From Moraxella ovis (GTDB taxonomy: Bacteria > Pseudomonadota > Gammaproteobacteria > Pseudomonadales > Moraxellaceae), in NCBI RefSeq assembly GCF_900453105.1, contig NZ_UGPW01000001.1, positions 1,550,001 to 1,614,000 on the forward strand: a stretch of DNA of 64,000 nt, read 5' to 3'. Below, piece after piece: positions 12,754 to 22,205 of the stretch (positions are counted from its first letter, which is position 1; every line of letters starts with the position of its first letter). The notes beneath the pieces are model-generated. The model was not told the origin of the DNA. It ran no database searches and saw nothing but the letters and a program-made list of their open reading frames with translations. The position numbers were made by a program, and so were the translations under genes.

Positions 12754-13095
12754 CCACTACCACCCCTGCTAAGTTATTCCCATATCTGCTAAGTTATTCC
12801 CACCCCTGCTAAGTTATTCAATTCTGATAATAAAACACCGAAAAGCCTTTTAAATAAAGGGTTTTATAGGGTTTTGTGTAGTCGTGGTTGTGCTGGTTTT
12901 AAGGGTACTTGGGGTAAAATTTATAATAACTTAGCAAAACTTAGCAAATGGCTGGAAAGTTTTTAACCCTTATGGTGTAAGGCTTACAAGGCTTTTTTTG
13001 AATAACTTAGCAAACTTAGCAGACTTTTGGGGGTGTATTTTTAAATTTATCCTTAAAAAGATGTGAATATGTTGATAATAAAAACAAGCACGCAA
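12754..13095 (+). repeat. Iteron module C (342 bp)
   Basis: A nearly exact copy of module B with the same seven GCTAAGT-type sites. Small differences (ATATCTGCTAAG for ATGCCTGCTAAG) show the copies have begun to drift. Two direct copies here and one distant copy recall the crr-and-ori layout of P4. Confidence 0.9.
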
Positions 13096-13428
13096 ACACC
13101 AGCCCCACCGCCTAGATATAGCCATCAACAAAGATAAGCACCAGCACCGACCGAACCGACCGCCCCAGCACCGAACCGCCAGCCAATCCGACCGCCAACA
13201 GTCGGGGGGTGTGCAAGAAATGCCAAACACCACACCAGCGGACACCACGCCCCTAGCCGTGCATAAAAAAAATTCTGTTTTGGAAAAAACTTCCGAAAAG
13301 ACGGAGAAAGTAGGGCTGTAACAAAGTTACATAAAATTACATAAAACCGCCCCTATTTTCGCCAATTTTCGCACGCCTGCATGATGTGGTAAAAATGGGG
13401 TAAAATGGCAAAAACAGGGGGTTACTTT

Positions 13429-13457
13429 GAAAAAAACTGGTATATTTACTGGTATAA
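13429..13457 (+). promoter_or_regulatory. Right terminal 29-bp repeat (integrase arm-type site)
   Basis: Exact copy of 942-970, again with two CTGGTATA/TGGTATA boxes, 60 bases inside attR. The presence of the same sequence at both ends points to integrase arm binding. The inverted third box found at the left end is absent here. Confidence 0.65.
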
Positions 13458-13516
13458 CTGAAATTTAATATAAAATAATTATTTAAATATCAATAACTTA
13501 TGTGTTTTGTGTGATG

Positions 13517-13532
13517 CCCGCTAGGTGCGCCA
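13517..13532 (+). other. attR: right attachment site
   Basis: CCCGCTAGGTGCGCCA, identical to the tRNA-Arg 3' end at 820-835. The four bases before it (TGAT then G) differ from the tRNA T-arm, which marks the edge of identity. Confidence 0.93.
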
Positions 13533-13546
13533 TTTTATAAATACAA

Positions 13547-13582
13547 GAAAAATCACCCGATGATGACATCGAGTGATTTTTT
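13547..13582 (-). terminator. Intrinsic terminator of guaB
   Basis: Stem AATCACTCGATG/CATCGGGTGATT read on the minus strand, with flanking A and T runs that allow use in both directions. It lies directly between attR and the guaB stop codon. Confidence 0.85.
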
Positions 13583-13586
13583 GTTT

Positions 13587-15062
<1,476 letters not shown>

Positions 15063-15261
15063 TTATTTCCTTGGTGGTTGCCCTGCGATGAATCACGGAA
15101 AATGACCGCCATTCAATGAAAGCAGGTTATGGAATAACGCCGTATTGTATCAAAATTTCTAAGAAAAAAGCAAGCAATTTTTGGCTAATTTGTCAAACTT
15201 GCTAAAATTTGCTAGCAAAGTCAGGTAATTTTTGGCATAATGAATAAATTTTATTTGGCTA

Positions 15262-15267
15262 TATAAT
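15262..15267 (+). promoter_or_regulatory. TATAAT box close to the dsbC start
   Basis: A perfect -10 hexamer ten bases before the ATG would give a nearly leaderless mRNA. A second candidate, CATAATG at 15237-15243, would give a more usual leader. The palindrome TTTGCTAGCAAA lies at about 15208-15219. Which is used cannot be told. Confidence 0.35.
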
Positions 15268-15276
15268 GGCATTATA

Positions 15277-16080
15277 ATGAGCATTTTTACAAACCGTATT
15301 TTTAATAAATTTGGCTTGGTTGGCGCCCTTGCCTGCTTAACTGTATTAAGCGCATGCGACAATAAGGCAAATAGCGACACAGCCACGCCAACCATCGCCT
15401 CAAGCAAAGCCCTACCCTCTGATGATGCTGTGGTCAGCGCTCTTCAAAAGAACCTACAAGCGTCAGGCGTAAACCTCACCGTTAAATCCGCCATGCCGAC
15501 CGACATGCCTAACATGTACTGGGTGATGTTCGATGAAGCGCCGCCGATGTTTGTTGATGTCAACGGCGAATACATCATTCAAGGTCAGATCGCCAAAGTC
15601 GGCGGCGAAGAACCAGTTGATATCACTGCCGCCATGCAATCTACCATCGCCAAAGAGATGTTATCAGCGGTCGATAAGAATGAGATGATCATCTACCCTG
15701 CTACTGGCGAGACCAAAGCTGCCGTGTATGCATTCACCGACCCAAGCTGTCATTATTGCCAAAAGCTGCACAGCGAGATCGACGACATCACAGCTCAGGG
15801 CGTTGAGGTTCGTTATTTGGCATGGCCTAGAACCGAACAATTCGTGCCTGTGGCTCAAGCCATCTGGTGCAGCGCTGATCAAAAAGACGCCATCACTCGC
15901 GCCAAAAAAGGCGAAAACATCACCGCACCCGCCTGTGACAACCCTGTGGCAAAACACATAGAGCTTGGACATGCGATTGGCGTGAGTGGCACACCTGCAA
16001 TCTTTAGCGAATCCGGCCATCAAATCGGCGGCTATCTACCTGCTGATGAGCTCGCTAAGATGGCAATCAAACATCGCTGA
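15277..16080 (+). CDS. dsbC: DsbC-type thiol:disulfide isomerase, predicted lipoprotein
   Basis: Corrects wrongly paired disulfides in periplasmic proteins. 267 residues: a signal with lipobox LSAC (Cys27), an Ala/Ser/Thr-rich tether, a DsbC/G-type dimerisation domain at about 45-125, and a thioredoxin-like domain with active site CHYC (158-161). The cis-proline loop GVSGTPAIF lies near the end. Two more Cys (WCSAD and APACDN) match the structural disulfide of E. coli DsbC. The lipobox is unusual, since the E. coli enzyme is soluble; membrane anchoring is inferred. Confidence 0.9.
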   Translation: MSIFTNRIFNKFGLVGALACLTVLSACDNKANSDTATPTIASSKALPSDDAVVSALQKNLQASGVNLTVKSAMPTDMPNMYWVMFDEAPPMFVDVNGEYIIQGQIAKVGGEEPVDITAAMQSTIAKEMLSAVDKNEMIIYPATGETKAAVYAFTDPSCHYCQKLHSEIDDITAQGVEVRYLAWPRTEQFVPVAQAIWCSADQKDAITRAKKGENITAPACDNPVAKHIELGHAIGVSGTPAIFSESGHQIGGYLPADELAKMAIKHR

Positions 16081-16311
16081 TAGGTAGTGACTGCTTTTTA
16101 ATACTTTCATAAAATTTTCACAAAATCACGTGAAAATTGCTAGTAAGTTTTATAAAGTTATGCTAAGTTAAGCAATCTTCTTTATCCTATATACAATCCA
16201 TCAGCTGACAGACGCCAATTTTAATTAAGGAATGGATGATTTGATTGGCGCCGATTGTGATTATTATTAAATTTATAACATCAAACTTGACAACTTTTGA
16301 GAAACGATACC

Positions 16312-17616
16312 GTGAATAAGTCAATCAATCTTGCCGTATTAGGTCTGGGTACCGTTGGTACTGGCGTGGTTAATCTTCTAAAAGATAACGCCAATGAGCT
16401 GGCACGCCGCAGCGGACACATCATCAACATCACTCACGTCGGCACGCGCCGTCATCGCGATGACATCGACAGTAACATCAAACAAAGCACTGATCTGCTT
16501 GCCATCGCAGAGGCTGATGATGTGGACATCGTCATTGAAGTCATTGGTGGCACTGATGTTGCCAAAGATGTCATAATGCACGCCATCCGCCACAAAAAAC
16601 ACATCGTTACCGCCAACAAGGCACTGCTTGCCAAGCACGGCAATGAAATCTTCGCCTTAGCCGAAGAATACGGCGTACAAGTACGCTATGAAGCAGCGGT
16701 CGCAGGTGGCATCCCCATCATCAAAATTATCCGTGAAGCATTGGCCGCTAACAAAATCGACTGGCTAGCTGGCATCATCAATGGCACTGGCAACTTCATC
16801 ATGACCGAAATGCAAACCAAAAACCGCAAATTCGGTGATGTGTTGGCAGAAGCTCAAGCGCTAGGCTATGCTGAAGCTGATCCTACTTTTGATGTTGAAG
16901 GTATTGATGCTGCGCACAAATTATCACTACTGGCATCGATCGCTTTTGGTATCCCGATTCAGTTTGATAAAGTATATTGCGAAGGCATCACTAAGGTCAG
17001 CCTACAAGACGTGGTGTACGCCAAAGAGCTTGGTTATAGCATCAAGCACCTAGGCTTCGCCATTCGCCGCGAAAATGGCTTTGAGCTACGTGTACACCCT
17101 ACCCTTATCCCAGACAGCACCCTACTAGCCAACGTGAACGGCGTAAAAAATGCCGTGATGGTCGATGCTCATCCACTGGGTCAATCCCTGTATTATGGCG
17201 ATGGTGCAGGTGCAGGTGCGACCGCATCAGCAGTCATGGCTGACGTGATGGATCTGATCTATGTCATCGCCGCCGCCACGCCAAGCGACGTGCCCCACTT
17301 GGCATTCGTCCCCGAGGAGCTATCAGATACGCGCATCCTATCTAGCGACGAGATGACTTCTGGCTACTATCTGCGCCTAACGGTTAAAGACGAGCTTGGC
17401 GTGCTTGCTGACACCACACGCATCCTAAGTGACAATGGCATTAACATCGATGCAATCTTACAGCGCGATGCTCATAAATCAGGACTGGTGCCGATCATTA
17501 TCCTGACCTTGCCAGTGCTTGAAAAGCAAATAAACGAAGCCATCAAGCAAATCGAACGGCTAAATGCCGTTACCGAGCCCGTGGTGCGCATCCGCCTAGA
17601 AAGCCTAGACGAGTAA
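16312..17616 (+). CDS. hom: Homoserine dehydrogenase
   Basis: Reduces aspartate semialdehyde to homoserine, the branch point to threonine and methionine. 434 residues from the GTG at 16312 (VNKSINLAVLGLGTVGTGVV); a TTG fifteen bases earlier is in frame but less likely. The Rossmann motif GLGTVG stands at the N-terminus. The catalytic domain has the family segment INGTGNFIMTEM and ALGYAEADPTFDVEGIDAAH. A C-terminal ACT domain (about 350-430, LTVKDELGVLADTTRIL) suggests feedback control by threonine. Single gene with a shared terminator downstream. Confidence 0.97.
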   Translation: MNKSINLAVLGLGTVGTGVVNLLKDNANELARRSGHIINITHVGTRRHRDDIDSNIKQSTDLLAIAEADDVDIVIEVIGGTDVAKDVIMHAIRHKKHIVTANKALLAKHGNEIFALAEEYGVQVRYEAAVAGGIPIIKIIREALAANKIDWLAGIINGTGNFIMTEMQTKNRKFGDVLAEAQALGYAEADPTFDVEGIDAAHKLSLLASIAFGIPIQFDKVYCEGITKVSLQDVVYAKELGYSIKHLGFAIRRENGFELRVHPTLIPDSTLLANVNGVKNAVMVDAHPLGQSLYYGDGAGAGATASAVMADVMDLIYVIAAATPSDVPHLAFVPEELSDTRILSSDEMTSGYYLRLTVKDELGVLADTTRILSDNGINIDAILQRDAHKSGLVPIIILTLPVLEKQINEAIKQIERLNAVTEPVVRIRLESLDE

Positions 17617-17628
17617 ATCAACCCAATA

Positions 17629-17660
17629 AAAAAGAGCGTTATCAGCGCTCTTTTTTATTG
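17629..17660. terminator. Bidirectional terminator between hom and cysS
   Basis: AAAAAAGAGCG-TTATCAG-CGCTCTTTTTT: a strong stem with A run before and T run after, serving both convergent genes. Confidence 0.9.
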
Positions 17661-17672
17661 TTCAAGCAATCA

Positions 17673-19112
17673 TTAGATTCGGCGCCAAGTCGTACCTGCA
17701 CGACTGTCTTCTAATTCCACGCCTTTGTCTTTTAGCTCATTACGAATGGCGTCCGCTCTGGCGAAGTCTTTATTTGCCTTGGCATCAGCACGCGCTTGGA
17801 TTAATGCTTCAATCTCATCGGCACTTAGACCATCATCCGATAGGCTTGCTTGCAAGAACTCATTGGCAGATACCTCAAGCAGACCAAGCCCGCTTGCCAG
17901 CGTCTTAAGCAGTACGCCGTAGTTTCTGACAGCTTCATTATCGCCCGCATTGATGGCTTTATTTATCTCGCCTGCCACCGAGAACAGCGTACTGATCGCC
18001 TTAGGCGTATTAAAGTCATTATTCATCGCCTGCACGAATTCATCAGCATAAGCTTTGGCGAAGTCCGCTTGGACAATATCGGCATCAACGATAATCTCAC
18101 CCACACTCTCGGCTGATTTTAGGGCGTGATATAGGCGGCTGATGGCAGTATGACTCTCGGTAAGTGCCGCATCAGAGAAATTGACCTGACTGCGATAATG
18201 ACTGGATAAGATAAAGAATCGTACTGTCTCGCCGTGGAATTTGGCAAGCACGTCTTTAATGGTTGAGAAATTCCCCAAAGACTTACTCATCTTCTCGCCA
18301 TCGACATTAATAAAACCAACATGTAGCCAGTGATTGGCGTAGGTCTTACCTGTGCAAGCTTCGGACTGGGCGATTTCATTCTCATGGTGGGGGAACTGCA
18401 AATCATGTCCACCGCCATGAATGTCAAAAGTCTCACCAAGGCAGCAGCCGCTCATCGCCGAGCATTCAATGTGCCAACCCGGGCGACCATCACCCCAAGG
18501 ACTTGCCCACGCAGGTTCGCCCGCTTTGGCGCGCTTCCACAGCACAAAGTCAAAGGGATTGGCTTTATCGTCTGCCACGTCCACGCGGCTACCCGCCTGC
18601 ATCTCATCAAGATTTCGCTTGGACAGCTTGCCATAATCCTTAAAACTATCAACCGCATAATACACATCGCCGCCCTTGGTATAGGCATGATTTTTGTCCA
18701 TCAAAGTACTGATGATATTCTGCATCTCATTGATGTGCTCGGTCGCCTTAGGCTCAATGTTCGGACGCAGACAGCCCAAGGCATCTGCATCCTCATGCAT
18801 GGCTTTGATGAATCGCTCGGTGAGCTGATTTATGCTCTCACCATTTTCATTGGCGCGGTAGATGATCTTATCATCAATGTCGGTGATGTTGCGCACATAA
18901 CTCACATCAAAGCCAAGCGACATCAAGTGTCGATAAATCACGTCAAACGCCACCATCACGCGCGCATGACCGATATGACAATAATCATACACCGTCATGC
19001 CGCACACATACATACCGACCTTACCCGCTTCTAGCGGAACAAAGGTTTGCTTATCAGCGGTCATGGTGTTGTAGAGTTTTAGATTGTCTTGATGGTTGGC
19101 AAAAATACTCAT
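17673..19112 (-). CDS. cysS: Cysteinyl-tRNA synthetase
   Basis: Charges tRNA-Cys with cysteine. 479 residues, a class I synthetase. HIGH is at 46-49 (YCHIGHARV), KMSKS near residue 270 ([10 protein letters not shown]). The zinc ligands are the N-terminal Cys in VCGMTVYD and the central [21 protein letters not shown] region. The C-terminal DALR and final [10 protein letters not shown] tail are typical. The long antisense frame within it (18330-19034) is a by-product. Confidence 0.98.
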   Translation of the reverse strand: MSIFANHQDNLKLYNTMTADKQTFVPLEAGKVGMYVCGMTVYDYCHIGHARVMVAFDVIYRHLMSLGFDVSYVRNITDIDDKIIYRANENGESINQLTERFIKAMHEDADALGCLRPNIEPKATEHINEMQNIISTLMDKNHAYTKGGDVYYAVDSFKDYGKLSKRNLDEMQAGSRVDVADDKANPFDFVLWKRAKAGEPAWASPWGDGRPGWHIECSAMSGCCLGETFDIHGGGHDLQFPHHENEIAQSEACTGKTYANHWLHVGFINVDGEKMSKSLGNFSTIKDVLAKFHGETVRFFILSSHYRSQVNFSDAALTESHTAISRLYHALKSAESVGEIIVDADIVQADFAKAYADEFVQAMNNDFNTPKAISTLFSVAGEINKAINAGDNEAVRNYGVLLKTLASGLGLLEVSANEFLQASLSDDGLSADEIEALIQARADAKANKDFARADAIRNELKDKGVELEDSRAGTTWRRI

Positions 19113-19292
19113 GGCAAATCCGAATTGTCAATTTAAACGCATTATCATACCGAAAATTTACCCAAAATGCCATAATTTCCCCCACAAAACCACACCAAAA
19201 TCAGAAAAACACAACAAATTTAAGCTTAGAATTCATACAGTTCAACAAAAATACCAAACGCAGAATAAATTAAACCGCCATCATGACAGCCA

Positions 19293-19326
19293 CAAAAAAC
19301 ACCCTTGATATTAAGGGTGTTTTTGA
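19293..19326. terminator. Bidirectional terminator between cysS and mdh
   Basis: AAAACACCCTT-GATATT-AAGGGTGTTTTT stem with flanking A and T runs, just past the mdh stop. Confidence 0.85.
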
Positions 19327-19342
19327 CTCAACAATCCAAGGA

Positions 19343-20332
19343 TTAGTTAAATAGGTGATCAATCGCTGAACGCTCTTCTTCTAGCTCGTTAAGCGTGATG
19401 TTGATACGCTCTTGGCTGAATTCGTCGATTTCAAGACCTTGAACGATTTTGTATTCGCCATTTTCGGTCGTTACAGGGAAGCCGAACATTACGCCTTCTG
19501 GGATACCGTATGAACCGTCAGATGGGATACCCATGGTTACCCACTCACCGTTTGAGCCTAGAGCCCAGTCACGCATGTGGTCGATGGCTGCGTTCGCTGC
19601 TGACGCTGCTGATGACAGGCCGCGCGCTTCGATGATCGCTGCGCCACGCTTACCAACGGTAGGTAGGAAAGTGTTAGCATTCCACTCTTGGTCGTTGATC
19701 ATGTCTTTTACAGATTCGCCATTCACTGTCGCAAAACGATAGTCTGCGTACATGGTTGGGCTGTGATTACCCCATACAGTTAGGTTTTTGATGTCTTTAA
19801 CTGCAGTGCCAGTTTTCTTAGCTACTTGAGTTAGCGCACGGTTGTGGTCTAGGCGAAGCATTGCGGTGAAGTTCTTAGCAGGTAGATCTGGCGCTGACTT
19901 CATGGCGATGTATGCGTTGGTGTTTGCAGGGTTACCTACCACCAATACTTTAACGTCACGGCTAGCTACGTCGTTTAGTGCTTTACCTTGAACGGTGAAG
20001 ATTTTTGCGTTTTCTTGAAGTAGGTCAGCACGCTCCATGCCAGGACCACGAGGACGCGCACCTACCAATAGGGCATAGTCTGCATCTTTGAATGCCACGT
20101 TTGGATCGTCAGTACCAATCACGTCTTGAAGTAGTGGAAATGCGCAGTCATCTAGCTCCATGATAACGCCTTTTAGAGCTTGTTGTGCTTTTTCGTTCGG
20201 GATTTCTAGTAGTTGTAGAATGACAGGTTGATCTTTGCCAAGCATCTCGCCTGAAGCAATACGGAACAGTAGGCTATAACCGATTTGACCAGCGGCACCA
20301 GTTACCGCGACACGGACAGGTTGTTTGCTCAT
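19343..20332 (-). CDS. mdh: Malate dehydrogenase (NAD)
   Basis: Interconverts malate and oxaloacetate in the citric acid cycle. 329 residues. The NAD-binding loop [11 protein letters not shown] starts at residue 11. The substrate-binding arginines are in [15 protein letters not shown] (91-105), with another in [12 protein letters not shown]. The catalytic histidine is H190 in [13 protein letters not shown]. Its length and loop type place it with the cytosolic-type enzymes used by Pseudomonadales. Single gene. Confidence 0.98.
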   Translation of the reverse strand: MSKQPVRVAVTGAAGQIGYSLLFRIASGEMLGKDQPVILQLLEIPNEKAQQALKGVIMELDDCAFPLLQDVIGTDDPNVAFKDADYALLVGARPRGPGMERADLLQENAKIFTVQGKALNDVASRDVKVLVVGNPANTNAYIAMKSAPDLPAKNFTAMLRLDHNRALTQVAKKTGTAVKDIKNLTVWGNHSPTMYADYRFATVNGESVKDMINDQEWNANTFLPTVGKRGAAIIEARGLSSAASAANAAIDHMRDWALGSNGEWVTMGIPSDGSYGIPEGVMFGFPVTTENGEYKIVQGLEIDEFSQERINITLNELEEERSAIDHLFN

Positions 20333-20522
20333 GATATTATCCTTATACAGAAGTAGAATTTTGGTAATTTTGCAACTTCAAAACCATTTCAAAAATCACA
20401 AAATCATCTTAGTGTAGCACTTTTTTATGGCATTGACAAAGTTTTTTGCCATAAAATTAACGCGCTTATTTAGGTGCTGTTCTTAATGTCGCTCATCATT
20501 GACTATAAGATTATTACATCAA

Positions 20523-22070
20523 TCAAAGCAGCGACTCAATCGGCAGCCACGACATGAACCACACGGCAAAGCGCTTGTGCCACTTGGTATCAGGATCTTG
20601 GTAATAAACAGTGTGAGTACCATCATCGTCTTGGCTATGCCAAGCAAGCTTATCCTGCTCAAGCTTTAGCTGATATGCCATGTCGGGCAAGCGCGCACGA
20701 ATCTGACGCTCCGCGATGGCTGCCATCTCTGGCACATCAAAAATAATCCCCATCTCAGTGTTGTGTATCGCAGAACGCGGATCGAGATTGTACGAGCCGA
20801 CGAATAGATAACGCTCATCGACAATAAAAGTCTTAGCATGAAGACTCGAACCACTGCCACCTCTATAGCTACCACCCAAGCCTTGGTTTTTCTTTTGGAT
20901 GAGTGGCGCGGCTTCGGTTTTAAGTTCGTACAGACCGACGTTGCCATTTAATAACGGCTTTCGGTATTTGGCGTAGCCACTATGCACGGCAGCGACATCG
21001 TTGGCAGCGAGCGAATTGGTAAGAATCTTAACATCGGTATCTCTGGCGATGTTATTAAACAGCACCACGCCGCCATCAGTCGGTACAAAATAAGGCGAAA
21101 CAATAGTCAAGGTGCTATTAGCCTTTTGAAAATAAGGCGCAATCTGAGACGTAACAGTATCCTCCCAGTCCTCATCCACACGCATGGGATTATCACTGAT
21201 CAATCTAGCATCCGTCCAATAAAATTCAACCGTATGATAAATCAGTTTGCTGGCATAATCCGACTGTCTAAGCTCATCGATGTACTGCTTGGTAGCTTGT
21301 GTATTGATCGGCTCGGCGCTGATGGCGGCGGGCTTGGTGTCATCTGGAATGATCGCATTGGCAGGATAAGCACGCTCACTCGCCCAATAACGATCAAAAT
21401 CCTCATTCAGCGCTGGCATCACCTTACCAACCACCGCCACATCCATATCAGCGAACATCATGCCATCGCCTGCACCAAAATATTCATCGCCGACATTGCG
21501 CCCACCCACGATCGAGATTGCGCTATCAGCGGTGAATGATTTGTTATGCATGCGCTGATTAAGCCGATCAAAATCATTCAAAAATCCAATCCAGCGGAAA
21601 CGACGATGCATAAACGGGTTAAATAACCTCACCTCGATATTAGGATGATTATCCAGTGCCTTGAGCACACCATCCATGCCCGCCATGCTATTATCATCAA
21701 GCAGTATTCGAACGCGCACCCCACGATCGGCTGCCGCGAATATCCGCTGAGCGAGCAGCGCGCCCGAGATATCATTCTTCCAGATATAGTAACGAATATC
21801 AAGCGAATACTTTGCCGTCTCCACCAAGGACAATCGCGCCACAAAAGAATCAAGACCATTAGCAAAAGGATAAACACCCGTCTTATCAGGATGCTGACTT
21901 GTCTCTTGCATGATGTGATGGACAAGCAAGCTTGATTCATCCATGGGCAGCGTCATGGATGGCGTGCGTGCATCATTCTGTGGAAGCGGTCGATAGCTTA
22001 GTATGGCAGCCATGACCAGCAATGCCAATAGCAATACAACCGCTGCCACCATGTATTTTATAATTTTCAT
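20523..22070 (-). CDS. Phospholipase D family protein, cardiolipin synthase C-like
   Basis: 515 residues from the ATG at 22070, which has AGGG just upstream; a longer form from 22097 is possible. One N-terminal transmembrane segment (MVAAVVLLLALLVMAAILSY). There are two HKD phospholipase D motifs: MHNKSFTADSAISIVGGRN and LHAKTFIVDERYLFVGSYN. The closing YxxxxDPDTKWHKRFAVWFMSWLPIESLL is characteristic of YmdC/ClsC-like proteins. The likely reaction is cardiolipin formation from phosphatidylglycerol, in ClsC with phosphatidylethanolamine. The precise substrate is not shown by sequence. Confidence 0.88.
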   Translation of the reverse strand: MKIIKYMVAAVVLLLALLVMAAILSYRPLPQNDARTPSMTLPMDESSLLVHHIMQETSQHPDKTGVYPFANGLDSFVARLSLVETAKYSLDIRYYIWKNDISGALLAQRIFAAADRGVRVRILLDDNSMAGMDGVLKALDNHPNIEVRLFNPFMHRRFRWIGFLNDFDRLNQRMHNKSFTADSAISIVGGRNVGDEYFGAGDGMMFADMDVAVVGKVMPALNEDFDRYWASERAYPANAIIPDDTKPAAISAEPINTQATKQYIDELRQSDYASKLIYHTVEFYWTDARLISDNPMRVDEDWEDTVTSQIAPYFQKANSTLTIVSPYFVPTDGGVVLFNNIARDTDVKILTNSLAANDVAAVHSGYAKYRKPLLNGNVGLYELKTEAAPLIQKKNQGLGGSYRGGSGSSLHAKTFIVDERYLFVGSYNLDPRSAIHNTEMGIIFDVPEMAAIAERQIRARLPDMAYQLKLEQDKLAWHSQDDDGTHTVYYQDPDTKWHKRFAVWFMSWLPIESLL

Positions 22071-22205
22071 AAACCCTGGCAATATCTTAAAACACACCCA
22101 TCATAAAACATTCATCCAATAAAAACCACATAAAATAATGACCCAGGTGGATAAATAAAAACACTGCTTATGATAAACGGTGTTTTACTATCGATGCTGA
22201 TTCGC

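Larger units (their letters stand above)
12186..13176. repeat. 451-bp tandem array carrying iteron modules B and C
   Basis: A unit made of a GC-rich spacer (about 110 bp, beginning GCACGCAAACACCAGCC) and the 342-bp iteron module recurs with a period of exactly 451 bp: spacer, B, spacer, C, spacer. Spacer starts are at 12186, 12637 and 13088. The copies differ by only a few bases, so the duplication is recent or kept uniform. No gene is credible in this stretch. Confidence 0.9.
13177..13546. other. Right end of the element, non-coding
   Basis: No convincing gene. It contains short repeats such as GTTACATAAAATTACATAAAA (about 13328-13348), the right-hand 29-bp terminal repeat and attR. The T/A-rich 60 bases before attR could bind integrase or host factors during excision. 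Confidence 0.5.

Noticed and set aside
11950..13248. Several minus-strand ORFs of 67-92 codons in the repeat region
   Set aside because: They overlap the iteron arrays and the primase 3' end, repeat with the 451-bp unit and show no protein features.
18330..19034. 234-codon plus-strand ORF inside cysS
   Set aside because: It is the antisense shadow of a highly conserved synthetase, without a ribosome-binding site or recognisable motifs.
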